Origin: Bordetella trematum
Lineage (GTDB): Bacteria; Pseudomonadota; Gammaproteobacteria; Burkholderiales; Burkholderiaceae_B
NCBI RefSeq assembly: GCF_900078335.1
Contig: NZ_FKBR01000006.1
Location: 124,001-188,000, forward strand
Length of the DNA stretch: 64,000 nucleotides
Direction: 5' to 3'
In this document: one piece after another, positions 16,051-23,824 of the stretch
Layout: each line of letters opens with the position of its first letter
Numbering within the stretch: position 1 is the stretch's first letter
Notes under the pieces: model-generated
What the model was told of the DNA's origin: nothing
Seen by the model: only the letters and a program-made list of their open reading frames with translations
Database searches by the model: none
Position numbers and translations under genes: made by a program

Positions 16051-17022
16051 TTACTGCGAGCTTGCGCCCGAGGATTTGACGATTGCTTCCCATTGGGCCA
16101 GTTCGGCCTGTTGGCGGCGAGCCAGTTCCGCCGGCCCGTCATGCATGGCGGTCACGCCCAGTTGCTGGAAGCGGGCCTGCAAGGCGGGCGCGGCCAGCGC
16201 GGCTTCGATGGCCTGGTGCAGGCGCGCGATCGCCTCGTCGGGCGTGCCCGCCGGGGCATAGAAGGCCACCCACAGGTCACCGCTGAAGCCCGGGAAGGCC
16301 TCCGCGATGGCAGGCACTTCCGGCAGCAGCGGCACGCGCTCGGCGCTGGTCACGCCCAGTGCGCGCAGCTTGCCGGCGCGCACGGCCTCCAGCGCCGAAG
16401 GCAGGCTGGCGAACAGCATCGGCACCTGATTGCCCAGCACGTCGGTCATGGCCGGAGCCACGCCCTTGTACGCGATATGCTCCAGCCCGAAGCCGCCGCG
16501 CTCGTTGAGCATCTCGCCCAGCAGATGATTGAGCGTGCCGCTGCCGGCCGAGGCGTACTGATACTGGCCGGGGTTGGCCTTGAGCAGCGCAATGAATTCC
16601 TTCAGGTCGCGGGCGGGGAAACCCGGGTTCACCACCAGCACGTTGGGGACCACGCCCACGGCGGCAATGGGTTTGAAATCCTGGATCGGGTCAAATCCCG
16701 GTTTGGCATAGACCCAGGGCACGATCAGCTGGTTGCTATTGGCCGTGAACAGCAGGTTGTAGCCGTCGTTGCGCTCGCGCTTGGCGGCCTGCGTGCCGAC
16801 CACGCCGCCGGCGCCGGCCTTGTTGCTGACGATGACTGGCTGGCCCAGCTGGGTAGCTAGTTGTTCGGCCATGATGCGGGCCACGATGTCCACCGTGCCG
16901 CCCGGGGCGACCGGGACGGTGACGGTGATGGGGCGGTCCGGATAGTCGGCCGCTGCGGGCAGGGCGGCCATCAGGCCGCAGGCCAGGACGGCCGTCTTGA
17001 ACAGAGTGGAAATGCGGGTCAT
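16051..17022 (-). CDS. Bug/TctC-family periplasmic solute receptor
   Basis: A 323-residue exported receptor of the Bug (Bordetella uptake gene)/TctC family; signal peptide AVLACGLMAALPAAA, mature start DYPDRPITVTVPVAPGG with the family loop, then VIVSNKAGAGGVVGTQAAKR. Bug proteins bind small carboxylates or amides without large charge contacts and normally serve TctAB membrane proteins, none of which is near. The ATG at 17022 is preceded by GGAG. It lies 19 bases after an amidase gene in one transcription unit, so its ligand may be the amide substrate or the acid product of that enzyme. Confidence 0.9.
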   Translation of the reverse strand: MTRISTLFKTAVLACGLMAALPAAADYPDRPITVTVPVAPGGTVDIVARIMAEQLATQLGQPVIVSNKAGAGGVVGTQAAKRERNDGYNLLFTANSNQLIVPWVYAKPGFDPIQDFKPIAAVGVVPNVLVVNPGFPARDLKEFIALLKANPGQYQYASAGSGTLNHLLGEMLNERGGFGLEHIAYKGVAPAMTDVLGNQVPMLFASLPSALEAVRAGKLRALGVTSAERVPLLPEVPAIAEAFPGFSGDLWVAFYAPAGTPDEAIARLHQAIEAALAAPALQARFQQLGVTAMHDGPAELARRQQAELAQWEAIVKSSGASSQ

Positions 17023-17041
17023 GGTGGGCTCCGTGGAAAAT

Positions 17042-18256
17042 TCAGGCGGCAGCACGCGGGCGCCGGTCTATCAAGGGGTGGATCTGTCTTGCCCAGGCAA
17101 GCAGGGCGTGATCGGCGCCGGGCCGCGCCACCAGCATCACGCCCAGCGGCAGCCCGCGGGCATCGTGGGTGGTGGGCAGGTGCAGGCAGGGCCAGCCCAG
17201 CACCGACCAGGCTTTGTTGAATCCGGACTCGCCGGTATGGGCCAGACCCTCGGGGGCCGGGCCGAGCGCGCCGGCAGTCAGGATCAGGTCGGCGTCGCCG
17301 AAGTCCGCCTCCCAGGCATGTGCGCGCCAGGCCTGCAGGCGTGCGTAGGCATGTTCGGTGTCGGCCGGCGCCTGCTTGCGTCCCTGGATGAGGGCCGCCC
17401 GCAGGCGCGGCGACAGGGCCGGATGCTCGGCCAACGCAGCCAGGCTGGTGCTCAATTCGTGATGCACCAGCAGACTGTGGCACTGCAACAGTTCGGCGGC
17501 CTGCGCCATCGGCGCACCCGGGGCAAGCATCCAGCCGCGGGCCTGCAAGGCGGCGGCCGCCTCCCGCAAGGCTTCGCGGGCGCTGGCGCTCAGGGGATGG
17601 CCCGGCAGATCTTCCAGCCAGCGCAAGGCGGGCCGCTTCCCGGCCGGCAGCGGCGCGGCGGGCGGCAGCAGCACCTGGCCGATACGCTGGGCCAGGGCAG
17701 CGTCGCGGGCATGCCAGCCGATGACATCGAGGCTGGGGCACATCACGCGCATACCCTGGCGCGATAAGGCGCCGAAACTGGGTTTGAAACCCAGCACGCC
17801 GCAGAAAGCGGCCGGCCGGATCATGGAGCCGCCCGTCTGGGTGCCCAGGGCGAAAGGCACCATGCCGGCGGCCACGGCCGCCGCCGATCCGCTGGAGGAG
17901 CCCCCGGGAGTGTGCGCCGGATGGGCCGGGTTGCGCGTCGGGCCGGGCCAGACATGGGCGAACTCGGCCGTGACGGTCTTGCCCAGGGGCCGTGCCCCGG
18001 CGGCGCGCAGGCGGGCCACGCAATCGGCGTCCGCGGTGGCGGGAGTCGCGTCGCTGGCCGGCGAACCGCAACGGGTGGGCAGGCCAGCCACGTCCAGCAC
18101 GTCCTTGACGCCGAAATCCAGGCCTGCCAGGGGGCCGCTGGCCGCCGCCTGCGGCGCGGGGTCGAGGCAGACCCAGGCCTGCAGAGAGCGGTCGGCCTGC
18201 GCCAGCGCGGGTGCTGCGGCAAAAAGGGAAACGGGCAGGGCGGATGGCGAGGACAT
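17042..18256 (-). CDS. Amidase-signature family hydrolase
   Basis: A 404-residue amidase. The Ser-cisSer-Lys triad is complete: Lys51 in GVKDVLDVAG, cis-Ser121 in GGSSSGSAAAVAAG and nucleophile Ser144 in GTQTGGSMIRPAAF. Enzymes of this family hydrolyse amides (aryl amides, allophanate, Glu-tRNA precursors); the short form without extra C-terminal domain fits small-molecule amidases. In-frame ATGs at 18286, 18268 and 18256 all lack a strong ribosome site; the shortest is given. There is no signal peptide of note, so hydrolysis is cytoplasmic. Together with the Bug receptor it forms an amide-use operon under the divergent LysR gene. Confidence 0.87.
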   Translation of the reverse strand: MSSPSALPVSLFAAAPALAQADRSLQAWVCLDPAPQAAASGPLAGLDFGVKDVLDVAGLPTRCGSPASDATPATADADCVARLRAAGARPLGKTVTAEFAHVWPGPTRNPAHPAHTPGGSSSGSAAAVAAGMVPFALGTQTGGSMIRPAAFCGVLGFKPSFGALSRQGMRVMCPSLDVIGWHARDAALAQRIGQVLLPPAAPLPAGKRPALRWLEDLPGHPLSASAREALREAAAALQARGWMLAPGAPMAQAAELLQCHSLLVHHELSTSLAALAEHPALSPRLRAALIQGRKQAPADTEHAYARLQAWRAHAWEADFGDADLILTAGALGPAPEGLAHTGESGFNKAWSVLGWPCLHLPTTHDARGLPLGVMLVARPGADHALLAWARQIHPLIDRRPRAAA

Positions 18257-18299
18257 GGCTTGCTGCATCAAACGGAGAGACCGCATCTTAAGCAGCAGA

Positions 18300-18319
18300 T
18301 TGAATATGGTCTAATTCAA
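18300..18319. promoter_or_regulatory. LysR-type box between amidase operon and LysR gene
   Basis: TTGAAT (18300-18305) and ATTCAA (18314-18319) are exact inverted repeats with 8 bases between, which also gives the T-N11-A pattern of LysR binding sites. The box lies 15 bases before the LysR ATG and 43 bases before the amidase start used here. Confidence 0.65.
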
Positions 18320-18334
18320 AATCCGACAGGAATT

Positions 18335-19243
18335 ATGATGAAAAACGACTCAATGTTCCTTGATGACCGGATGTTGGCATGCTTTTGCGCCGCCGCCCGT
18401 ACGCTGCATTTCGGGCGTGCCGCAGATAGCCTGCACATGAGCCAGCCGCCGTTCAGCCAGCAGATCAAGCGTCTGGAGGAGCTGATTGGCGCACCGCTGT
18501 TCGAACGGACCACCCGCTCGGTGCGCCTGACGCCCGCCGGTGCTGTCATGGCAGAACACGCCGCCGAGCTGGCCGCCCGGACCGCGGCCATGTTGCGCGC
18601 CACGCGCCGCGCCGCGCATGGCGACAGCGGCCCGCTCAAGGTGGGTCTGGCTCCCACTGCCGCCTATTCGGCCCTGGCCGACAGCCTGTACCGCTATCGT
18701 TGCGACCATCCCGAGGTCGAGCTCGACCTGCATGAAGCCAACTCGGTGGAGATGACGGCCTTGCTGCGCAGTCACCGCATCGATCTGGCGTTCATGCGGC
18801 CGATGCCGCCGGAAACCGGGGTCGACGTGGTGGAGATCAGCCGCGAACCCATGATGCTGGCGGTACGCAGCGACCATCCCTGGGCCGGGCGCGGGCACCT
18901 CCGCCTGCAGGAGGCCGCCAGCCTGCCTTTGATCGGCTATTCCCAGCAAGCCTCGCCTTACTTTCGTCAGTTGCTGCTCGAGATGTTCGCAGCGATCGGG
19001 CAACGGCCGCGGATCGTGCGCGAGAGCATGATCCCGACCTTGCTGACGCTGGTGGAAATCGGCGCAGGCGCGGCCATCGTGCCGCGTTCGCTGTCCCGCA
19101 TGCGGGGCGAACCCCTGACTTTCCTGCCCCTGCGTGGCGGACTGCCGGCCCGGCTGGTCGCAGCCAGCCTGGCCGGCTCAAACCATGCGGCCGCGCAGGG
19201 CCTGCTGGCCGAATTGCGCAGTCGCATGGCACAGGCGGCTTAG
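18335..19243 (+). CDS. LysR-family transcriptional regulator
   Basis: A 302-residue LysR protein. The winged helix covers residues 8-68 (MLACFCAAARTLHFGRAADS, SQPPFSQQIKRLEELIGAPL) and the effector-binding fold follows (LKVGLAPTAAYSALADSL, IDLAFMRPMPPETGVDVV). AGGA precedes the tandem ATGATG. It is divergent from the amidase/Bug receptor operon and should control it through the TTGAAT-N8-ATTCAA box. Its stop overlaps the end of the convergent copper receptor gene by 4 bases. Confidence 0.92.
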   Translation: MMKNDSMFLDDRMLACFCAAARTLHFGRAADSLHMSQPPFSQQIKRLEELIGAPLFERTTRSVRLTPAGAVMAEHAAELAARTAAMLRATRRAAHGDSGPLKVGLAPTAAYSALADSLYRYRCDHPEVELDLHEANSVEMTALLRSHRIDLAFMRPMPPETGVDVVEISREPMMLAVRSDHPWAGRGHLRLQEAASLPLIGYSQQASPYFRQLLLEMFAAIGQRPRIVRESMIPTLLTLVEIGAGAAIVPRSLSRMRGEPLTFLPLRGGLPARLVAASLAGSNHAAAQGLLAELRSRMAQAA

Positions 19244-21315
19244 AACTTCACGTTCACGCGCGCCCAGAGCGTGCGGCCCGGATCGTTCACGGCCGTGCGT
19301 CCCGAGTAGCCGAAACCGGCGTTGCCGGCCAGATTCAGGTGTTCGGCATAGGTTTTGTTGAACAGATTGTCCACGCCCACGCTGAGCTTGAGCTGTTTGC
19401 TCACGGCATACCCAGCGTTGAGCGAGAACACCCCGAACCCGGCGCTGGGCCCGAAGTCCTTGCCGACCACGTTGCCTTCGTTGCGGGCATAGCGGTGCTG
19501 GGCGGCAACCAGCCGCCACAGCGCGCCGGCCGACCAGGTGCCGTCATCATAGGTGGCGGTCAGGCGGGCTTCGAGGGGCGGGATCTGCGGCAAGGGCCGC
19601 CCGTCGCTGGTATTGCGCGCCCAGGCGTAGGCCAGCGTGGCCCCGGCGGTCCATTGCGGTGTGAAGCGATAGCTGGCGCCCATTTCGCCGCCGAAGATGC
19701 GTGCATCGACGTTGGTGGCCTGCGAGGTCGAGCCCATCATGCCGCCGCTGCGGTACTTGAAAAGGATGTAGTCGCTGACCTTGCCGGCATAGCCTGAGAA
19801 CCACGCCTGCAGGCGCTCGTCGCGATACTGGGCGCCGAAGTCCAGTTGCGTGGTCTTCTCGGGCTTGACGCCCTTGAAGGCATTGACCGCGCCATCCGGG
19901 CCGGTTCCGGGCGAGAACAGCTCCCAGTAATCGGGGAAGCGCTCGACATGGCCCAGGCCCACATACCATTGCACCGGCGCCGCCTGCAGATCCTGCTCGT
20001 AGCGCAAAAAGCCGCTGGGCAGGGTGTCGCGGCGACGTTCGTCATGGGTGGGGTTGGGCCGGGCATGCATCATGCCGCCGGTCGTGGGGCGGAAGTCCTT
20101 GGCCTGGGCCCGATCGATCCGGGCGCCGCCCACCACGCGGCGATCCTCATCCAGACGCCAGGTAAGTTCGGAGAACACGCCGGTGTTGCCGAAATCGGCA
20201 TCCTTGACCCAGCGTTGCTTGCGATAGGAATGGTGTTGCGTGCCGTTGCGCGAGCGATGCCGGCTTTGCTGGAAGTCCAGCCCGGTGATCAGTTCCAGTT
20301 CCGGCGAGAGGGTCCAGGTGGCTGCCACGCGGCCTCCCCAGGTCGCACGATCGACGTTGGCAGCCATACCCATGGGCATGGCGCTGTGCGGATCGGGCGA
20401 GCGCAGAGAAAAGTTGTCCATGACGTGGTCGGCATGGTTGTAGTAGAGCTGCGCCTCCAGTTTGCTCAGGGTATCGCTCAGGTGCTGCTTTTCCAGGCGC
20501 AGGCCGAAACTTTCGCGCTTGAAACGCTCGCCATCCATGCCGCGTCCGGCATAGCGGGCGTTGCCGTCGCCGGTGCCGGCGGTCAACTCGTAGAGCGTGT
20601 CGGCATCGGGGGTGAAACCGAGCGCGAAATCGGCGTTCCACTTGTCCCAACGCGAGGGCACTTTGTTGCCGTCGCCATCCTTGTAGTCCTGCGAGTGGGA
20701 ATGGTTGGCGGTAATGCGGGTGTAAACCTTGCCGTTGCCTGCCGTCAGGTCGAGCATCTGGTCATTGCGCCCGAACGAGCCGCCCGTCAGGCTGCCGTCA
20801 AAGCGCACGCCCGGCTCCTCGAAGTGCGGCGCTTCGCGGTCGAAGCGGATGGTGCCGGCCGAGGCGCCCGGTCCCCAGAGCACGATCTGCGGGCCCTTGA
20901 TGACGGTCAGGCGGTCGAAGGTCTCCGGCGAGATGTACGAGGTCGGCGCGTCCATGCGGGCCGGGCAGGCGCCAGGCATGCTGCCGCCGTCGACGAGGAT
21001 GTTCAGGCGCGAACCGAACATGCCGCGCAGCACGGGGTCGCCATTGCTGCCGCCATTGCGGATGGCCGAGAAACCGGGAATGGTCTTGAGATAGTCGGCC
21101 CCGTCGCTGGCCGGCAGAGGCTGGCGCGGCAGCTTGGGATCGGTGACGATGGTCAGCGGCGAGCTGGGCGCGATCGCGGTGATGACCACCGGGTCCATGT
21201 CGGCCACGGGGAGGGACACCGCGGGCGGCTGGCCGCTTTGGGCCGGGGCGCTGAAGACATAGCAAAGGGCGGCCGCCAGAGAGCTGGCGCGCGCCGGGAA
21301 GTAGGGCAATGACAT
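19240..21315 (-). CDS. TonB-dependent copper receptor (OprC/NosA-type)
   Basis: A 691-residue outer-membrane receptor. A signal peptide ends near FSAPAQS; the plug contains DYLKTIPGFSAIRNGGSNGD and a methionine/cysteine-bearing stretch GGSMPGACPARMDAPTSYIS typical of TonB-copper receptors (OprC), where Met and Cys bind copper. The barrel ends with TLWARVNVKF, terminal Phe as usual for outer-membrane proteins. ATG at 21315 is chosen over 21351 because it fits the signal peptide. It would import copper, or a copper carrier, in a TonB-dependent way. The next gene upstream encodes a small His/Cys-bearing membrane protein also found near copper genes. No Fur or Cue box was recognised. Confidence 0.87.
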   Translation of the reverse strand: MSLPYFPARASSLAAALCYVFSAPAQSGQPPAVSLPVADMDPVVITAIAPSSPLTIVTDPKLPRQPLPASDGADYLKTIPGFSAIRNGGSNGDPVLRGMFGSRLNILVDGGSMPGACPARMDAPTSYISPETFDRLTVIKGPQIVLWGPGASAGTIRFDREAPHFEEPGVRFDGSLTGGSFGRNDQMLDLTAGNGKVYTRITANHSHSQDYKDGDGNKVPSRWDKWNADFALGFTPDADTLYELTAGTGDGNARYAGRGMDGERFKRESFGLRLEKQHLSDTLSKLEAQLYYNHADHVMDNFSLRSPDPHSAMPMGMAANVDRATWGGRVAATWTLSPELELITGLDFQQSRHRSRNGTQHHSYRKQRWVKDADFGNTGVFSELTWRLDEDRRVVGGARIDRAQAKDFRPTTGGMMHARPNPTHDERRRDTLPSGFLRYEQDLQAAPVQWYVGLGHVERFPDYWELFSPGTGPDGAVNAFKGVKPEKTTQLDFGAQYRDERLQAWFSGYAGKVSDYILFKYRSGGMMGSTSQATNVDARIFGGEMGASYRFTPQWTAGATLAYAWARNTSDGRPLPQIPPLEARLTATYDDGTWSAGALWRLVAAQHRYARNEGNVVGKDFGPSAGFGVFSLNAGYAVSKQLKLSVGVDNLFNKTYAEHLNLAGNAGFGYSGRTAVNDPGRTLWARVNVKF

Positions 21316-21429
21316 GATCGCTTTCGATAGATGAAGGGTCCCGGTGCGCATCGCACATCAGGACAGGCAACAGGCGTCCACGCAACCCGCGCAACAGCGC
21401 AGGCACGGGAAATCAAGGGGCGAGAGCGG

Positions 21430-21834
21430 TCAGACCAGGGGCGGGCCGCGCGGGCGGCCTGGCGCATCGTCCAGCCAGCCTGCGGGAATGAGAGGGTCGG
21501 GGTTGTGCGCCGGCAGGTAGGAGGGCGCTGGGTTGCCCAGCGGCCACGACAGGACCAGCAGCACGGGCAGCAGGCCGGCGTCGAGCAGAGGGCTGCCGGC
21601 GGTGCAGCAGTGCGGCATGGCGCCGGTATGCGGTGAATCTTTGGAGAGGGGGGCCGTACTGCCGTCGGCCTGCAGCGTGATGACGCGCGGCCCGCTGGCC
21701 GTGCACACGATGGTGGTGACGCCATCGACGCGCAGCATGCCCAGCGCCGAGGCGGCCACCACCGAATGGAAGGCGAACAGCAAGGCCGCGATCAACGCGA
21801 TCCCTCCTTTGCCGGTTCGTCCTGTTGCCATCAT
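21430..21834 (-). CDS. DUF2946-like small exported/membrane protein next to copper receptor
   Basis: A 134-residue protein with a strongly hydrophobic N-terminal segment (IALIAALLFAFHSVVAASAL), a Cys in VTTIVCTASGPRVITL, the cluster MPHCCTAGSPLLDAG and a second hydrophobic stretch (LLPVLLVLSW). This matches the layout of DUF2946 proteins, small Cys/His proteins of unknown function that often sit beside copper or heme genes. The paired cysteines after a histidine could bind Cu(I). It lies upstream of the copper receptor on the same strand with a 114-base gap. Family assignment is by pattern and moderate; start may be either of two adjacent ATGs. Confidence 0.6.
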   Translation of the reverse strand: MMATGRTGKGGIALIAALLFAFHSVVAASALGMLRVDGVTTIVCTASGPRVITLQADGSTAPLSKDSPHTGAMPHCCTAGSPLLDAGLLPVLLVLSWPLGNPAPSYLPAHNPDPLIPAGWLDDAPGRPRGPPLV

Positions 21835-21928
21835 GCTCGTGGTCTCTGGTTTTTGCGGGCGGATGGTAGCACGAGCCCGGCGCCATCGGGCCGGCTCGCA
21901 TTGTTCTCAGGGTAAGCCTGATCAGATT

Positions 21929-21941
21929 TAACTGACAGTTA
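21929..21941. promoter_or_regulatory. TetR-type palindrome upstream of the acyl-CoA operon
   Basis: TAACTG-A-CAGTTA is an exact odd palindrome, followed by a further direct GTTAG. It lies 79 bases before the ATG of the acyl-CoA dehydrogenase. TetR/FadR-like fatty-acid regulators bind such 13-17-base palindromes; no TetR gene is found in the window, so the regulator would act from elsewhere. Confidence 0.5.
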
Positions 21942-22020
21942 GTTAGGTCTATTCTGACATTACGTCGGGTATGTAGCTGATGCACACTGCCGCCATCTCT
22001 GGAACAAACGGCAGAACCCC

Positions 22021-23805
22021 ATGTTGAACGGTCTCTACACCGCGCCCCGGCGCGATATGCGCTTTGCGCTTTACGATGTGCTTGACGCCGAGACGATGTT
22101 GCGCGAGCGTTGCGGCGCCGCCGATATCGACCGCGACACCCTCGATCAGATCCTGGACGGCGCCGACCGGTTCTGCCACGGCGTGCTGGCGCCGCTGAAC
22201 GCCCCGGGCGATCGCAGCGGCTGCCAGTTGCAGGGGCACGAGGTGCGCACTCCGGCCGGTTTCGTGCAGGCCTACCAGGCCTATGCCGAAGGCGGCTGGT
22301 CCGGGCTTTGCGCCAGCCCCGAGCATGGCGGCCAGGGGCTGCCGACGGTGGTGTCGGCGCTGTTCGGTGAAATGCTGGGCGCCAGCAATATCTCCTTTGC
22401 CCTTTACCCCCGGCTCTCGGAAGGCGCCTATCGCTGTCTGCGCGCCACCGCCAGCCCTGCGCTGCAGGCGCTGTACGGTCCGCGCCTGGCCAGCGGCGAA
22501 TGGACCGGCACCATGTGCCTGACCGAGCCGCAGGCCGGTACCGACCTGGGCCGGCTACGCACCCGTGCCCGGCCCCAGGACGACGGCAGCTACCTGATCG
22601 ATGGCGGCAAGATCTTCATTTCCTCCGGCGACCACGACCTGACCGAGAATATCGTGCACATGGTGCTGGCGCGTCTGCCGGATGCCCCAGCCGGGACGCG
22701 CGGCATTTCCCTGTTCCTGGTGCCCAAGCGTCTGCCGGATGCGCAAGGGCGCCCCGGCGAGCGCAACGGCGTGTATTGCGACGCCCTGGAACACAAGCTG
22801 GGTCTGCGCGCCAATGCGACCTGCGTGTTGCGTTTCGAGGGCGCACGCGGCTTTCTGGTGGGCGAGGCCAACAAGGGCCTGGCCGCGATGTTCGTGATGA
22901 TGAACTCGGCCCGCCTTGGCACGGGCGCGCAGGCCCTGGGCCTGACCGAGATCGCGCTGCAGAAATCGCTGGCCTATGCCGCCCAGCGGCTGCAGTCGCG
23001 CGCCCCGGGACAGGGTGGCGCTTCGGGCGAGGCCGACCCCATACTGGCGCAACCCGATGTGCGCCGCATGCTGCTTACGCAGCAGGCCTGGGCGCAGGGC
23101 GCGCGCATGTTCCTGTACTGGCTCGCCCTGCAGATCGACATGGAGCAGCATGCGCCACAGGCCCAGGACCGCGAGCGCGCCGCGGGCTTGCTCAGCTTGT
23201 TGACCCCGGTGGCCAAGGCCTTCGTCTCGGACAATGCAGTGGAGTCCGTGAACCTGGCGGTGCAGGTCCATGGGGGCAGCGGCTATATCGTTGAGTCGGG
23301 TATCGAGCAGACGCTGCGCGACGTTCGCATTCTTCCCATCTACGAGGGCACCAACGGCGTGCAGGCCCACGATCTGCTGGCGCGCAAGGTGCTGGCCGAT
23401 GACGGCGCGCGCCTGCAGGGGCTGGTGGACATGGCCGCGCAGGCCGCCCGGGCCCTGCAGCCCTGGCCGCAATGGGCCGGCTGCGCCGCGTCGCTCGATG
23501 CACTGGGCCGCCAGCTGATGCAGGCCGTGCCCCGATTGGCCGCCCTGGCCGGGCGCGAGCCGGCCCAGATCGGCGCGTCGGCCGCGGATTTTCTGCGCCT
23601 GGTGGGCCACCTGGTCTATGGCCAATTCTGGTGCCGCGCTATCGTGGCGGCCCTGCAGACCCTGCCGGCCGGCCAGCAACAGGAAGAAAAGCTGGCCACG
23701 GCGAGGTTCTACTTCGATGTGTTGTTCCCCGAGACCGAGATGCGCCTGGCGCGCTTGTTCGTGCCCGCCGACAGGGTGATGGACCCCGGCGCTCTGGTGA
23801 TTTGA
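22021..23805 (+). CDS. Acyl-CoA dehydrogenase of the long DmdC/AidB-like branch
   Basis: A 594-residue flavoprotein that would introduce the 2,3-double bond into an acyl-CoA. It has the N-terminal domain (WSGLCASPEHGGQGLPTVVS), the FAD/acyl motif MCLTEPQAGTDLGRLRTRAR, and the catalytic glutamate at about residue 442 in PIYEGTNGVQAHDLLARK. The C-terminal extension of about 130 residues is the mark of the branch that includes DmdC, which oxidises methylmercaptopropionyl-CoA and related short acyl-CoAs. First gene of a four-gene operon with a ligase and two hydratases; gaps are 19, 9 and 27 bases. Confidence 0.9.
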   Translation: MLNGLYTAPRRDMRFALYDVLDAETMLRERCGAADIDRDTLDQILDGADRFCHGVLAPLNAPGDRSGCQLQGHEVRTPAGFVQAYQAYAEGGWSGLCASPEHGGQGLPTVVSALFGEMLGASNISFALYPRLSEGAYRCLRATASPALQALYGPRLASGEWTGTMCLTEPQAGTDLGRLRTRARPQDDGSYLIDGGKIFISSGDHDLTENIVHMVLARLPDAPAGTRGISLFLVPKRLPDAQGRPGERNGVYCDALEHKLGLRANATCVLRFEGARGFLVGEANKGLAAMFVMMNSARLGTGAQALGLTEIALQKSLAYAAQRLQSRAPGQGGASGEADPILAQPDVRRMLLTQQAWAQGARMFLYWLALQIDMEQHAPQAQDRERAAGLLSLLTPVAKAFVSDNAVESVNLAVQVHGGSGYIVESGIEQTLRDVRILPIYEGTNGVQAHDLLARKVLADDGARLQGLVDMAAQAARALQPWPQWAGCAASLDALGRQLMQAVPRLAALAGREPAQIGASAADFLRLVGHLVYGQFWCRAIVAALQTLPAGQQQEEKLATARFYFDVLFPETEMRLARLFVPADRVMDPGALVI

Positions 23806-23824
23806 TTCGCAGCTTTTCAGGCCT

